DNA of 64,000 nt from DATBDE01 sp036270095. GTDB taxonomy: Bacteria; Actinomycetota; Thermoleophilia; Solirubrobacterales; Solirubrobacteraceae. The stretch covers positions 1 through 64,000 of the forward strand of contig DATBDE010000034.1 in assembly GCA_036270095.1 (NCBI GenBank), in the 5' to 3' direction. Position 1 is the stretch's first letter. The number at the start of each line of letters is the position of its first letter. Made by a program: the position numbers and the translations under genes. Shown here one piece after another: positions 43,010 through 52,389 of this stretch. Below the pieces are notes generated by a model, which was given only the letters and a program-made list of their open reading frames with translations, ran no database searches and was not told the DNA's origin.

Positions 43010-43663
43010 ATGCGTCTTCCGGCGTTGCTCGTCCTCGTCGCGCTGTCCGCCTGCCTGCCCGTCGCCGAGGCCGCCGCCTCGGGCGGCGACGTCATCGCGG
43101 ACTGCACCAAGCACGGCACGCTGACCAAGCACTACTCCCAGAGGGAGTACCGCCAGGCCCTGGCCAGCCTCCCCGCCGACGTCGACGAGTACGGCGACTG
43201 CCGCAACGTCATCAAGGACGCCCAGGTCGCGGGCGCCGCCAGCGCCGGTAGCAAGAAGGACAGCGGCGCCGCCGCCGCACCCGCGAGCTTCAACCAGCCG
43301 CCGAGCGGCCCCACCGCGTCCGGCCCCTCGACGGTCACCTCGGGCAGCGGCCACAACGGCGGCAGCTCGGGCGGCACGACCACCTCCGGCGGCGACGACC
43401 CGACCGCGGTCGACCCGGGCGACAGCAAGGCCGACAACCCGACGAACACGAACGAGAACGCCGCCCTCATCGACGCCACCCGGAACGGCGGCGGGGCCGT
43501 CAAGGTCGGGAAGGACGCCATCGCGCCCGGCGCGCAGAACACGAGCTTCACCGAGAGCCTCCCCGCCCCCATGCTCGGCGTACTCGCCCTGCTCGGCGTG
43601 GCCGCGCTCGCCGCCGGCGCCCTCGCGCTGCGACGCAAGCTCCGCGGCAGCGCCGACAGTTGA
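43010..43663 (+). CDS. Cell-surface protein: signal peptide, Ser/Gly/Thr-rich stalk, C-terminal anchor
   Basis: 217 residues. Signal peptide RLPALLVLVALSACLPVAEAAA. A short folded part (DVIADCTKHGTLTKHYSQRE, YRQALASLPADVDEYGDCRN) contains a cysteine pair. A low-complexity linker follows (SGSGHNGGSSGGTTTSGGDD and similar), then one membrane helix (MLGVLALLGVAALAAGALAL) and a basic end (RRKLRGSADS). This layout places the small domain outside the cell on a flexible stalk. LPAPM before the helix is not a classical sortase motif. Function unknown. Confidence 0.75.
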   Translation: MRLPALLVLVALSACLPVAEAAASGGDVIADCTKHGTLTKHYSQREYRQALASLPADVDEYGDCRNVIKDAQVAGAASAGSKKDSGAAAAPASFNQPPSGPTASGPSTVTSGSGHNGGSSGGTTTSGGDDPTAVDPGDSKADNPTNTNENAALIDATRNGGGAVKVGKDAIAPGAQNTSFTESLPAPMLGVLALLGVAALAAGALALRRKLRGSADS

Positions 43664-43741
43664 GACTCGCCCGACACTGACACCGGCCCGGGGCCCCGCT
43701 CAGCGTCCCTCCTGTCTAGTACCGCGGGCTGGATACTTTGG

Positions 43742-44050
43742 CCGTGTCCTCGCTCGGCCCGCTCGTCGACGCGAACGTCCAACTGTGGACCAGCGGGACA
43801 ATCCGGTGTTCTGACTGACGGACCGGGCGCGCGTCCGCGACCTGCTCGGCGATTACGACGCGCTGCCCGACGTGTACACGCTGAGCGGCGACGAGCGGGA
43901 AACCGCGGCTTGGACGTGCGCGGCATCGAGCGGCTGCGCTCGGGCTTCGAGCCGCCCTACGGGCCTACGACGAGATCTTCGCGCAGCATGCGCCGCGCGA
44001 CCGCGAGCTGCTGCTACTGCGGATCACCGCGGAGGAGGTCACGGAGCCGG
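43742..44050 (+). pseudogene. Relic of an amidohydrolase-like gene
   Basis: Pieces of one protein are readable in successive frames: SSLGPLVDANVQLWTSG (first metal-binding strand of amidohydrolases, which normally reads VDxHVHLW), LTDRARVRDLLGDYDALPDVYTL, GLDVRGIERLRSGFEPPY and YDEIFAQHAPRDRELLL (C-terminal helices). At least three frame changes and a large internal loss separate them; an intact enzyme would be close to 300 residues. The histidine of the metal motif is also changed. The gene is dead. Confidence 0.45.
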
Positions 44051-44075
44051 GTGAGCGACGCCGCCGCGTTCTCGC

Positions 44076-45194
44076 TCAGCCGAAGACCGGCTGGAGCCCG
44101 AGCAGGTCCGGCACGGTGGCGAACTTGTAGCCGCGCGCGCGCAGCGTGTGGATGATTCGCGGCAACGCCGCCAGCGTCTGCCCGCGCGGGCCGCCGCCGT
44201 CGTGCATGAGGATGATCGAGCCCGGCTTGGTCTGCGAGACCACGCGCGAGTAGATGGCGTCGGTGCCCGGCGTGGACCAGTCGGTCGGGTCGACGTCCCA
44301 CTCGATCGTGTTCATGCCCATGCCGCGCGCCTCGGAGATCAGCGGCGCGCTCACGGCGCCGCCCGGGGCGCGGAACAGGCACGGCGTGTAGCCGGTCGCG
44401 CGCTGGATCGCGTTCTTGGTCAGCGAGATCTGGCGCGCCGCCGCCGGCCCGTCGCCGGAGACGTCGGCGTGCGTCCAGGTGTGATCGCCGAGCACGAAGC
44501 CGTCGCGCAGGGCCCGCTTGAGCAGCGCGCCCTTGCCCGGAACCTGGTCGCCGATGAGGAAGAAGGTCGCCGGCACGTGCTCGCGCTCGAGCACGTCGTA
44601 GAACTTCGGCGTCAGCGGGAACGGGCCGTCGTCGAACGTGAGCGCGACGACCTTCTTGTTGCGCGGCCCGTTGGTCCGGTACGAGGTGCCGCCGGGCGTG
44701 CAGCCCACGACCTTCTGCTGGGGCACGGTGGCCGAGACGGCGGCGTTCGGAGCCTGGTCGGTGGCCCCGTCGTAGGCAGTGATCACCTGCCACTTGAAGT
44801 CGGTGCTCGCCTTCAGCCCCACCTGCGCGGGGTCGAAGCGCGCCTGGAGCGAGCGGTTGTTGGGCCGGTGCACGGCGGCGGTGATCGGCTCGGTCGAGCC
44901 CGGCGCGATCAGCACCGCCCGCCGCCCGACCGCCTGCACGCAGACCTGGTCGACGCCGGCGCCGGTCAGCTTCAGGCACAGCGAGCGCCCGCCGCCGGCG
45001 ACCAGGTCGGCCGGGTTCCAGGTCCCCGCCGTCTCGACCGTGAACTCGAGGTTCGCGCCCTGCGCGGTCAGATCGGCCGACGTCACGTCCAGCGGCCCGG
45101 TGGCGTCGCCCTGCGGATCGGACTGCGCCGCGGCGGCGGGCGCCGCGGCCACGAGCGCGAGCGCGGCGCCGAGTGCCAGCGCCCGCCTACCCAC
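44076..45194 (-). CDS. Secreted polysaccharide deacetylase (NodB domain)
   Basis: 372 residues. Signal peptide (ALALGAALALVAAAPAAAA), an N-terminal beta-rich domain of about 150 residues (PLDVTSADLTAQGANLEF, VCVQAVGRRAVLIAPG) and a carbohydrate esterase 4 domain. The latter has VALTFDDGPFPLT (catalytic aspartate and metal aspartate), GDHTWTHAD (metal histidines), LFRAPGG, EWDVDPTDW and IILMHDGGG. It removes acetyl groups from peptidoglycan or a similar glycan outside the cell. The GTG at 45194 overlaps the end of the 3D-domain gene by 8 bp, so the two are coupled. Confidence 0.88.
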   Translation of the reverse strand: MGRRALALGAALALVAAAPAAAAQSDPQGDATGPLDVTSADLTAQGANLEFTVETAGTWNPADLVAGGGRSLCLKLTGAGVDQVCVQAVGRRAVLIAPGSTEPITAAVHRPNNRSLQARFDPAQVGLKASTDFKWQVITAYDGATDQAPNAAVSATVPQQKVVGCTPGGTSYRTNGPRNKKVVALTFDDGPFPLTPKFYDVLEREHVPATFFLIGDQVPGKGALLKRALRDGFVLGDHTWTHADVSGDGPAAARQISLTKNAIQRATGYTPCLFRAPGGAVSAPLISEARGMGMNTIEWDVDPTDWSTPGTDAIYSRVVSQTKPGSIILMHDGGGPRGQTLAALPRIIHTLRARGYKFATVPDLLGLQPVFG

Positions 45195-46020
45195 CCGACG
45201 TCCCCCCGGTCGCGGCCGGTCCGGGCGCCGGCACCGCGCCGCCCTGCGGCGACGTCGGCTGGGGCTGGGCCGGCGTGGTGGGAGCCACCTGGGCGCCCGG
45301 CGGCGCCCCCTTCGGCGCCCGCTTGCGCGGCGGCACCACGTAGATGCGCGCGCCCGCGAAGTACTGGCCCTGGTCGTCGAGCGATGCCGGCGGCGTGCGG
45401 AACACGTCGACGTGGCGGCCCTGAATCGCCCCGCCGGTGTCGGTGGCCTTGAACCAGCCACCGTGGTCCTTGTACTGCGGGATGTAGACCTTGGAGCCCA
45501 TCGGGATCAGGTCGGGATCGACGGCGATGCTCTTGTACGGGGTCAGCGGGCGCGACTCGCCCGGCGCGAAGGTCGAGTTCGGCGGGTCGACGAAGCTCGC
45601 CCCGATGCCGCGGAACCAGCCGCCCGCGTCGAGCGGGAACGTGACCCAGCCGTCGGCCGTCTTCCAGTAGGCCCCGGCGCGCCAGAACGCCTGGCCGCCG
45701 CTCACCGAGGTGGTCTTGCCGTGCTGGTCGACCCAGCCGCCGTCGCCGACGTCCGCGATGTGGACCGGGTTGCCGTCGAGGGCGATGCCGTCGCCCTCCA
45801 TCGAGACCCCGCGGGCCGAGTAGAGCCAGTCGACCCGATACTGGCCGGGCAGGCCCGGCGCCGTGACCTTCTGGCCGCTGAACCACGCCTCCGGCACCGG
45901 GTAGTACTCGGTGATCACGACGCCGCGCAGCCACCCGGCCTTGCGGATCGCCGCGTCCGCCGGCCCCGCTAGCGCCCCGCAGACGAGCACAACCATGAAT
46001 GTGGCAACCGTCTTCCGCAC
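45187..46020 (-). CDS. Secreted 3D-domain protein (putative peptidoglycan lytic enzyme)
   Basis: 277 residues. Signal peptide KTVATFMVVLVCGALAGPADA. A central region of about 130 residues precedes the 3D domain IAVDPDLIPMGSKVYIP, with FKATDTGGAIQGRHVDVF carrying the three conserved aspartates shared with MltA-type lytic transglycosylases and YuiC-like proteins. A Pro/Ala/Gln-rich tail (APTTPAQPQPTSPQGG) follows. It probably cleaves or binds peptidoglycan. Operon with the polysaccharide deacetylase points to joint wall remodelling; dxs ends 34 bp upstream. Confidence 0.82.
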   Translation of the reverse strand: MRKTVATFMVVLVCGALAGPADAAIRKAGWLRGVVITEYYPVPEAWFSGQKVTAPGLPGQYRVDWLYSARGVSMEGDGIALDGNPVHIADVGDGGWVDQHGKTTSVSGGQAFWRAGAYWKTADGWVTFPLDAGGWFRGIGASFVDPPNSTFAPGESRPLTPYKSIAVDPDLIPMGSKVYIPQYKDHGGWFKATDTGGAIQGRHVDVFRTPPASLDDQGQYFAGARIYVVPPRKRAPKGAPPGAQVAPTTPAQPQPTSPQGGAVPAPGPAATGGTSGG

Positions 46021-46053
46021 CTGGATCCCGTACCGATTCGCCGCGCGGGCGTG

Positions 46054-48006
46054 TCAGGCCTGCGTCAGCTCGCTTGTAGAACCCACGGCAGCGGCAATCC
46101 GCTCGGCGATGCGTTCGCCGGTGTATCCGACCTCCTCGTGCAGGAGGGCCGGCTTGCCGTGGGTCACGTAGCGATCGGGCAGCCCGACGCGAAGCATGCG
46201 CGGCACGGGGGCGCCGCTCTCGTTCAGTGTCTCCCACACCGCCGTGCCGAAGCCGCCCGACAGCACGCCCTCCTCGACGGTGACGAGCAGCTCGTGCTCG
46301 GCCGCGAGCTGGGCCGCCAGCCCGGCGTCGATCGGCTTGGCGAAACGGGCGTCGGCGACGGTGGTGGCGATGCCGCGCGCGGCCAGGAGGTCGGCCGCCT
46401 GCAGCCCCTTGTCCACGCCGCTGCCGTAGCCGAGGATGGCGACGTTGGCGCCCGCGTCCTCGCGCACGATCTCGCCGGTGCCGATCGCGATCCTCTTCGG
46501 CCGCTGCGGCAACTCGGCGCCGATCGCCTCGCCGCGCGGGTAGCGCAGGGCGATGGGCCCGTCGTCGTAGCGCAGCGCCGTGTGTAGCAGGTGCACGAGC
46601 TGGGCCTCGTCGCGCGGGGCCATCAGCACGATGTTGGGCAGGCAGCGCAGGTAGGCGATGTCGAAGGCGCCGTGATGGGTCGGCCCGTCGTCGCCGACCA
46701 GCCCGGCGCGGTCCATGGCGAAGACCACGTTGAGCTCCTGCAGGCAGACGTCGTGGACGATCTGGTCAAACGCGCGCTGCAGGAAGGTCGAGTAGATCGC
46801 GCACACCGGCTTGGCGCCCTGCAGCGAGAGTCCGGCGGCCAGCAGGACCGCGTTCTGCTCGGCGATGCCGACGTCGTAGTAGCGGTCGGGATTGGCCTTC
46901 TGCAGCAGGTAGAGGCCGGTGCCGGAGTTCATGGCCGCGGTGATGCCGACCACGCGTGGGTCGCGCTCGCACTCGCGCACCATGGCCTCGGCGAACACCT
47001 TGGTGTACTGCGGCGGCGCGGGCTTGGCCGCTTTCTTCGGCGCCGTCTTCTTCGCCGCCGCCGGGGCGCCGTTGGCGATCGACTTCGGCTTGGCCGCGTG
47101 CCACTTCTCCATGCCCTCGAGGCCGCCCTCCTCGGCCGGGGCAAACCCCTTCCCCTTGACCGTGGCGGCATGGACCACCACCGGGCGCTCGGCCAGCAGC
47201 GCCTCGTTGAGCGCCTCGCGCAGGGCGCCCACGTCGTGCCCGTCGACGACGCCGATGTAGGCGAAGTCGAGCTCCTCCCACCACAGACCGGGCGCCCAGA
47301 AGGCCTTGATCGACTCCTTCAGCTGCGGGCCCAGGCGCTCGAACTTCGAGCCGATGCCGACCGGCAGCTTGGTCAGGCCGTCCTCGATGTCCTCGCGCGC
47401 CTTCCACAGGCGCGGGTGCAGACGGACGCGGTTGAAGTAGCGCGACAGCGCGCCGACGTTGGGCGCGATCGACATGCCGTTGTCGTTGAGCAGGACGACG
47501 AGCGGGGTGCCCAGCCCGCCGGCCAGGTGGACCGCCTCGAAGGCGACGCCGCCGGTCATGGCGCCGTCGCCGATGACCGAGACCACGCGGCCGTCCACGC
47601 CATGGCCCATGCGCATGGCCTCCTTGAGCCCGACGCCGTAGCCGACCGAGGTGGAGGCGTGGCCGGCGCCCATGATGTCGTGGACCGACTCGTTGCGGGA
47701 GCAGAACGGCGCCAGGCCGCCGTACTGGCGGATGGTGTTGAGCTCGTCGCGGCGGCCGGTGAGGACCTTGTGCGGGTAGGCCTGGTGGCCGACGTCCCAG
47801 AGGACCTTGTCCTTCGGCGACTCCAGCACGGAGTGCAGCGCGACGGCGATCTCGCAGGCGCCGAGGTTGGCGCCGAAGTGGCCGCCGATCTCGCCGACGG
47901 TGTCGATGATGTGCTCGCGGACCTCCTGGGCGACCTGCTGCAGCTCGTCCTCGGAGAGGGGGCGGAGGTCGTCGGGTCCGTCGATGCGATCCAGGAGCTT
48001 GGTCAT
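46054..48006 (-). CDS. dxs: 1-deoxy-D-xylulose-5-phosphate synthase
   Basis: 650 residues. The thiamin diphosphate site is SVIGDGAMTGGVAFEAVHLAGG, with the phosphate loop FCSRNESVHDIMGAGHAST and the transketolase domain (AEQNAVLLAAGLSLQG, DRAGLVGDDGPTHHGAFDIAYL). It condenses pyruvate and glyceraldehyde-3-phosphate, the first step of the MEP isoprenoid pathway. A Lys/Ala/Pro-rich linker (AAAKKTAPKKAAKPAPP) between the two halves is longer than usual. The ATG at 48006 overlaps the polyprenyl synthase stop (ATGA). Confidence 0.96.
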   Translation of the reverse strand: MTKLLDRIDGPDDLRPLSEDELQQVAQEVREHIIDTVGEIGGHFGANLGACEIAVALHSVLESPKDKVLWDVGHQAYPHKVLTGRRDELNTIRQYGGLAPFCSRNESVHDIMGAGHASTSVGYGVGLKEAMRMGHGVDGRVVSVIGDGAMTGGVAFEAVHLAGGLGTPLVVLLNDNGMSIAPNVGALSRYFNRVRLHPRLWKAREDIEDGLTKLPVGIGSKFERLGPQLKESIKAFWAPGLWWEELDFAYIGVVDGHDVGALREALNEALLAERPVVVHAATVKGKGFAPAEEGGLEGMEKWHAAKPKSIANGAPAAAKKTAPKKAAKPAPPQYTKVFAEAMVRECERDPRVVGITAAMNSGTGLYLLQKANPDRYYDVGIAEQNAVLLAAGLSLQGAKPVCAIYSTFLQRAFDQIVHDVCLQELNVVFAMDRAGLVGDDGPTHHGAFDIAYLRCLPNIVLMAPRDEAQLVHLLHTALRYDDGPIALRYPRGEAIGAELPQRPKRIAIGTGEIVREDAGANVAILGYGSGVDKGLQAADLLAARGIATTVADARFAKPIDAGLAAQLAAEHELLVTVEEGVLSGGFGTAVWETLNESGAPVPRMLRVGLPDRYVTHGKPALLHEEVGYTGERIAERIAAAVGSTSELTQA

Positions 48007-48899
48007 GAGGTGCGGGTCACGATGAAGTCGGTGATCTGCTCGAGTTCCTGCGTTCCGTCGCCCTCGGCGGATGCCTGGGCCAGTGCGGCGCGCGCCTTGC
48101 GGTGCGAGTCCGCGGCCAGCTCGCGCGCCCGGTCCAGCCCGAATTCGCTGACGTAGGTGCGCTTGCCGTGTCGTTCGTCGCTGCCGCTCGGCTTGCCCAG
48201 GGCGTCGTCGGTGCCCGTGACATCGAGAATGTCGTCGACGATCTGGAAGAGCACTCCGAGCTCGGCGGCGAAGGACCGGTAGGCAAGCGTAGCCGTTTGG
48301 TCGCGATCCACCAGCAACAGCACGCAGCCGACCGAAGCACCGATGAGCCGGCCGGTCTTCAGCTCGTGCAACCGGCGCAGGTTCGACGCGCCCTCGATGT
48401 CGATGTACTGGCCGCCGACCATGCCGCGTACGCCGGTGGCGTCGGCGAGCTCGCGCACGGACCCGAGCACGCGCCGCGGGTCCCCCTGCTGCTCCCCGAG
48501 CACGAGCGCGAACGCCTCCGCGTAGAGCCCGTCGCCGGCGAGGATCGCGACCCCCTCGCCGAACTGGCGGTGATTGGTCGGCCGCCCCCGGCGCAGGTCG
48601 TCGTCGTCCATTGCCGGGAGATCGTCGTGGATGAGCGAGTAGGTGTGGATGAGCTCGATCGCGGCCGCCAGCGGCAGCACGTCGGTCGGGTCCATGCCCA
48701 GTGCGCGCGCCGTCGCCAGCGCCAGCACGGGGCGGATGCGCTTGCCGCCCGCCAGCACCGAGTAGCGCATCGACTCCTCCAGGCCGGCGGTGTCGCTGGC
48801 GGTGGAGAAGCGCAGGTCGGCGAGGTAGCGTTCGATCTGGTCGCGCAGGTCGTCGGGGTAGGCGGCGCTCGCGCGGGGCTCGTGGAGAGAGCGAGGCAT
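48003..48899 (-). CDS. ispA: Polyprenyl (farnesyl/geranylgeranyl) diphosphate synthase
   Basis: 298 residues. First aspartate-rich motif DDLPAMDDDD, second motif DDILDVTG, GGKRIRP substrate loop. The first motif has the two extra residues of the bacterial FPP synthase type, and the usual chain-length position five residues upstream is tyrosine (TYSLIHDDL). It elongates DMAPP with IPP. Coupled with dxs, so precursor supply and chain elongation share one transcript. The symbol follows the FPP-type motif; product length is not certain. Confidence 0.9.
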   Translation of the reverse strand: MPRSLHEPRASAAYPDDLRDQIERYLADLRFSTASDTAGLEESMRYSVLAGGKRIRPVLALATARALGMDPTDVLPLAAAIELIHTYSLIHDDLPAMDDDDLRRGRPTNHRQFGEGVAILAGDGLYAEAFALVLGEQQGDPRRVLGSVRELADATGVRGMVGGQYIDIEGASNLRRLHELKTGRLIGASVGCVLLLVDRDQTATLAYRSFAAELGVLFQIVDDILDVTGTDDALGKPSGSDERHGKRTYVSEFGLDRARELAADSHRKARAALAQASAEGDGTQELEQITDFIVTRTS

Positions 48900-48940
48900 C
48901 GAAACCGCGATTCTGACGAAGTGGCCGTGTTTGGTCCCCC

Positions 48941-49774
48941 GTGAGGAAGCTCTGGCTCTTCGCTGCTCTGGCGGTAATGGTGCCGGCTGCGCCCGCTCTG
49001 GGCGCAGCCGGCCGGCCCGCCACCAGCGTGGCCAGGCCCTCCGGGAAGGCGCCGCTGCGCTACCGCGACCCGGTCTTCGACCAGGTCAGCGTCCGCCGCG
49101 ACATCGCCTACTCGGGCAGCGAGAGCATGGACGTCTACGAGCCCGCCGGCGACCACGCGCGCAACCGACCGGCCATGGTTTGGATCCACGGCGGCGGTTT
49201 CCGCGGCGGCACGCGGCACCAGGGCAACGTTGTCGGCCTGGCGCGCGCGTTTGCGCAGCGCGGCTACGTGGCGGCGTCGATCGACTACCGGCTGCTGGCC
49301 AAGGGCGTTGTCTGCGGCGGCACCGCCACCCCGCCCCCGCAGTGCGGGCCCGCGGCGCTGGCCGCGCGCGACGACGCGCTGGCCGCGGTGGGCTGGCTGC
49401 GCGCCCACGCGCGCGGGCTGCGCCTCGACTCGCACCGCATCGCCGTCGGCGGGACGTCGGCCGGCGCGGTGACGTCGCTGCTCGTGGCCACCGACGCACC
49501 GGCCAAGGTCGGCGCCGCGGTGTCGATCTCGGGCTGGCTGCCGGGCGCGGGCGCGTACTCGCGCACCGACGCGCCCACCCTGTTCTTCCAGGGCACGGCC
49601 GACCCGATCGTCCCCTACAGCGGCGCGCTGGCCACCGCCAACGCGATGGCCCGGGCGGGCGTGCCGGTCGTGTTCGAGGCGCTGCAGGGCGCCGGGCATG
49701 TGCCCTACCAGCAGTACCGGTTCCGCTTCGCCCAGCAGTCGGCCTATTTCGTCTTCAACGAGTTGGCTCTCTAG
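48941..49774 (+). CDS. Secreted alpha/beta hydrolase (esterase/lipase-like)
   Basis: 277 residues. Signal peptide LWLFAALAVMVPAAPALGA. Hydrolase core with oxyanion motif VWIHGGGFRGG, nucleophile elbow VGGTSAGAVTSL, acid in FQGTADPIVPYSGA and histidine in GAGHVPYQQY. Likely a carboxylesterase acting outside the cell. The GTG at 48941 is divergent from the polyprenyl synthase. It ends tail to tail with the broken secreted gene, the two stop codons overlapping. Confidence 0.85.
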   Translation: MRKLWLFAALAVMVPAAPALGAAGRPATSVARPSGKAPLRYRDPVFDQVSVRRDIAYSGSESMDVYEPAGDHARNRPAMVWIHGGGFRGGTRHQGNVVGLARAFAQRGYVAASIDYRLLAKGVVCGGTATPPPQCGPAALAARDDALAAVGWLRAHARGLRLDSHRIAVGGTSAGAVTSLLVATDAPAKVGAAVSISGWLPGAGAYSRTDAPTLFFQGTADPIVPYSGALATANAMARAGVPVVFEALQGAGHVPYQQYRFRFAQQSAYFVFNELAL

Positions 49775-51734
49775 CCGTAGTTGTCGGTGTGGCAGGGAGA
49801 GCTGCCGCAGACGTCGTCGACCACTCCGTTGACGAGGAAGTCAGACTTCTGCTGGCGCGCGGCCGCCGTGCTGCGCGGGAACGCGTGCGGGTCGGCCCCG
49901 TCGCGGTTGGGGATGTTCAGCGTCGGCGCCACCGGCGTCTGCGGGCCGCCGTCCCAGTACACGATCGCCGATTCGGTGTACGGGAAGCTGGGGATGGTCG
50001 GGATGGCGTAGAGCGGATGCATGTCGAACGTCCGCCGGGGGTCGAACGTCGGCCGGTAGGCGTCGGCGCCGATCGTGTGCGCCTCGACGTCCGACAATCG
50101 CGTTGGCCACCTGGTAGTCGCCCACGGCCACCTGCATGAGCACGGTGTGCGCCGGCGTGTTCGGCGGCGGGTCGGTCGTCACGTGCGTGGCCCAGCCGTC
50201 GTCTCGCCGCGGTCCCACAGCATCTGCGCGACCGAGAGCAGCTCCATGCGCTGGTCCTCGTGCGGGTAGGCGGGCGCGAAGACGGCGTTGTAGGTGTCGA
50301 AGTCGGTCGAGCGCGGCGGCAGCGTCGCGTAGTCCACCGTGGCCACGCCGAGCACCCCGCGCTGCCAGTCCGGCGCCACCGCGGTGGCCAGGCCGCCCAG
50401 GATCGCGCCCTGGGAGTTGGAGTCGAAGTACAGGTTCGACGTGTCCAGCAGCGGGCGCCCGCCGGCCGAGAAGGCCGGGTTGGCGGCGATGCCCTGCGGG
50501 TGGGCGAGCACGCCGCCGAGGTAGAGCGTGTCGAGGATGCCCTGCTGGAGCCGGTCGGCCAGCGACGGGAACTTCGAGAAGTCCTGCAGGATCTCCACCG
50601 CGTTGGGCACGTCCTCGGAGGCCATCCCGGCCCAGTCGGTGGCGCAGAGGTTGAAGTCGTGCTCCTGGCTCATCGACTTGATGTTGTCCTCCTCGATCTG
50701 CGCGTGGCTGCCGAGGAGGCCGTGGCCGTAGAGCGCGACGTGCGACGGCGTCCCGAGCGCCACGCGCGGGATGTTGCAGTGGAACGGCGCCTGGATGACG
50801 TTGCCCGGGAGCTGCGTGGGGATGGCGTCCGGGTTGGAGGGGTCGTAGTGCATCCGCGCCCCGGGCGGGCAGTCGGGCTGGTCGAGGTAGCAGGGCACGG
50901 TGAAGGTACCGCTGATCCGGCGCATGATGCGGTTGTCCTGGCCGGGCGTGGAGTCCTGGACGGTGGTGATCGTGTAGGCCGGCGGCGCGCCCTCGAGGAC
51001 CCCGTCGGCGAGGTTGCGGTCGCCGAGCTGCGCGAAGGCGTCATCGCGCAGGGCCAGCAGGCGCGCGGTCAGCGACTTGTCGCTGGCGACGGTGAAGTCC
51101 CAGCTCAGGAAGACGCTCTTCTGCTTGACCCCGGCCTTGTCCAGCGCCTTGCTGAGCGCGGGCGAGACCGTGTCCCACAGACCCTTGGGCGCCTTGTCGC
51201 CCAGGTTGCGCAGCACGACCGCGTAGCGCCCGCCCGGCCGCAGGTTCTTGGCCGGGTGGATGATCAGGTTGGCGCTGGCGGCGCTGTCGGCGTTGGCTCG
51301 AGCTCGCCCCACACGATCTGGCGCTTGCCGGTCCTCTCGTCGAGCAGGAGCAGCGGCTGGTCGCCGGCCTTGTAGCGCGCGAGGTCGTTGACCGGGACAA
51401 TGCGCGACGCCTTGAACATGGCTTGGCTGCGCAGCGACGGGACGTGGACGATGATCGGCTCGCCGGGCGAGAAGCCGTGGTTGCGGTTCCACTCGGTCGG
51501 GTCCAGCTTCGCCCCGTCCTTGTTGACCGGCAGCTCGGCGGAGGTCAGCGCCACGCGGCGCCCGGTGGGCGTGCGCTTGTCGGCCTTGGTCTGCGTGGCG
51601 TCGTTGGGGAACGGGAGCAGGCAGCCCTTGGTGGGCATGCCGTCGCAGCGGGCGGCCAGGGCCGTCGTGGGCAGGACGAGGGCGACGACGACGGCGGTCG
51701 CGACAAGCGCGCAACACGCCAGGCGAGCGGACAC
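49771..51734 (-). pseudogene. Large secreted hydrolase-like protein broken by three frameshifts
   Basis: The start at 51734 opens a signal peptide (CALVATAVVVALVLPTTALA) and a mature N-terminus (CDGMPTKGCLLPFPNDATQTK). The sequence then needs three frame changes: near 51298-51300, 50198-50204 and 50097-50100. Put together it is about 650 residues with an alpha/beta hydrolase look: HVALYGHGLLGSHAQIEED, CATDWAGMASEDV, a serine elbow NSQGAILGGLAT, and a C-terminus AHTIGADAYRPTFDPRRTFD. The first two shifts are single-base losses; the third needs one extra or two missing bases. All readable pieces are otherwise well conserved, so decay is recent or the sequence has local errors. Confidence 0.75.
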
Positions 51735-51788
51735 GCGTGAGGGTCCTTTCCGTGGCGAGGGGCGGCGAAGGTACCAGCGCGCGAGCGC

Positions 51789-51980
51789 TCAGAGCAGCTC
51801 GGTCTGGCCCGGCCCGGCCTCGCCGGCGCGGGCACGCCGGTCGAGCTCGGCCGCGGCCTCGCCGGCCAGACGGGCGCACTCGTCCACGCGCTCGGCCGCC
51901 TGCTCGGGGTCGAGGTCGCCGGCGCGCAGCTCGGCGGCCACGCGTTCCAGGCGGGCGGTCAGCTCGTCGAGATCAGCCAT
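51789..51980 (-). CDS. Exodeoxyribonuclease VII small subunit-like protein
   Basis: 63 residues, mostly one helical hairpin: LDELTARLERVAAELRAGDL followed by PEQAAERVDECARLAGEAAA. Size and the ELxxGDLxxEqA pattern fit XseB, which forms the filamentous small subunit of exonuclease VII; the large subunit XseA is not in the window. The ATG overlaps the last codons of nusB by 8 bp. Confidence 0.55.
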   Translation of the reverse strand: MADLDELTARLERVAAELRAGDLDPEQAAERVDECARLAGEAAAELDRRARAGEAGPGQTELL

Positions 51981-52386
51981 GGGCGGCGCGATTCTCCCGC
52001 TTTGCGCGCAGGATCGCGGCCAGGACGCCGTTGACGAAGCCCGGCGCGTCGGTGCCGCAGAACTTCTTCGCCGTCTCCACCGCCTCGTCGATCGCGCCCT
52101 CGGGCGGGATCGGCGTGTCCGCCGTCGTCACCTCGGGGTGCAGGAGCTCGAGCGTCGCCGTGCGCAGGATCGCGCGCTCGAGCGGGGCGATGCGGTCCAG
52201 GCTCCAGCCGGTCGCGTGGTGGGTGATGGCCTCGTCGAGCTCGTCCTGGAAGTCCAGCGTCGCGTGCGCGAGCCCGCGCGTGTAGGGACGGGCGTCGGCG
52301 GGGAAGAGCTCGTCCACAGGCCGTCCGGTGACGTCGTGTTGGTAGAGCGCGACGACCGCCGCGCGCCGCTGCTCGCTGAGCCGCAT
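51973..52386 (-). CDS. nusB: Transcription antitermination factor NusB
   Basis: 137 residues, all-helical. RRAAVVALYQHDVTGRPVDEL at the N-terminus and APLERAILRTATLELL, PEGAIDEAVETAKKFCGTDAPGFVNGVLAAI at the C-terminus are diagnostic of NusB. With S10 (NusE) it binds boxA RNA during rRNA transcription. efp ends 3 bp upstream; efp-nusB is a common bacterial pair. Confidence 0.93.
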   Translation of the reverse strand: MRLSEQRRAAVVALYQHDVTGRPVDELFPADARPYTRGLAHATLDFQDELDEAITHHATGWSLDRIAPLERAILRTATLELLHPEVTTADTPIPPEGAIDEAVETAKKFCGTDAPGFVNGVLAAILRAKRENRAAHG

Positions 52387-52389
52387 GAT

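Noticed and set aside
46054..49023. 989-codon frame containing dxs
   Set aside because: Everything before the ATG at 48006 is antiparallel or off-frame sequence of the polyprenyl synthase gene.
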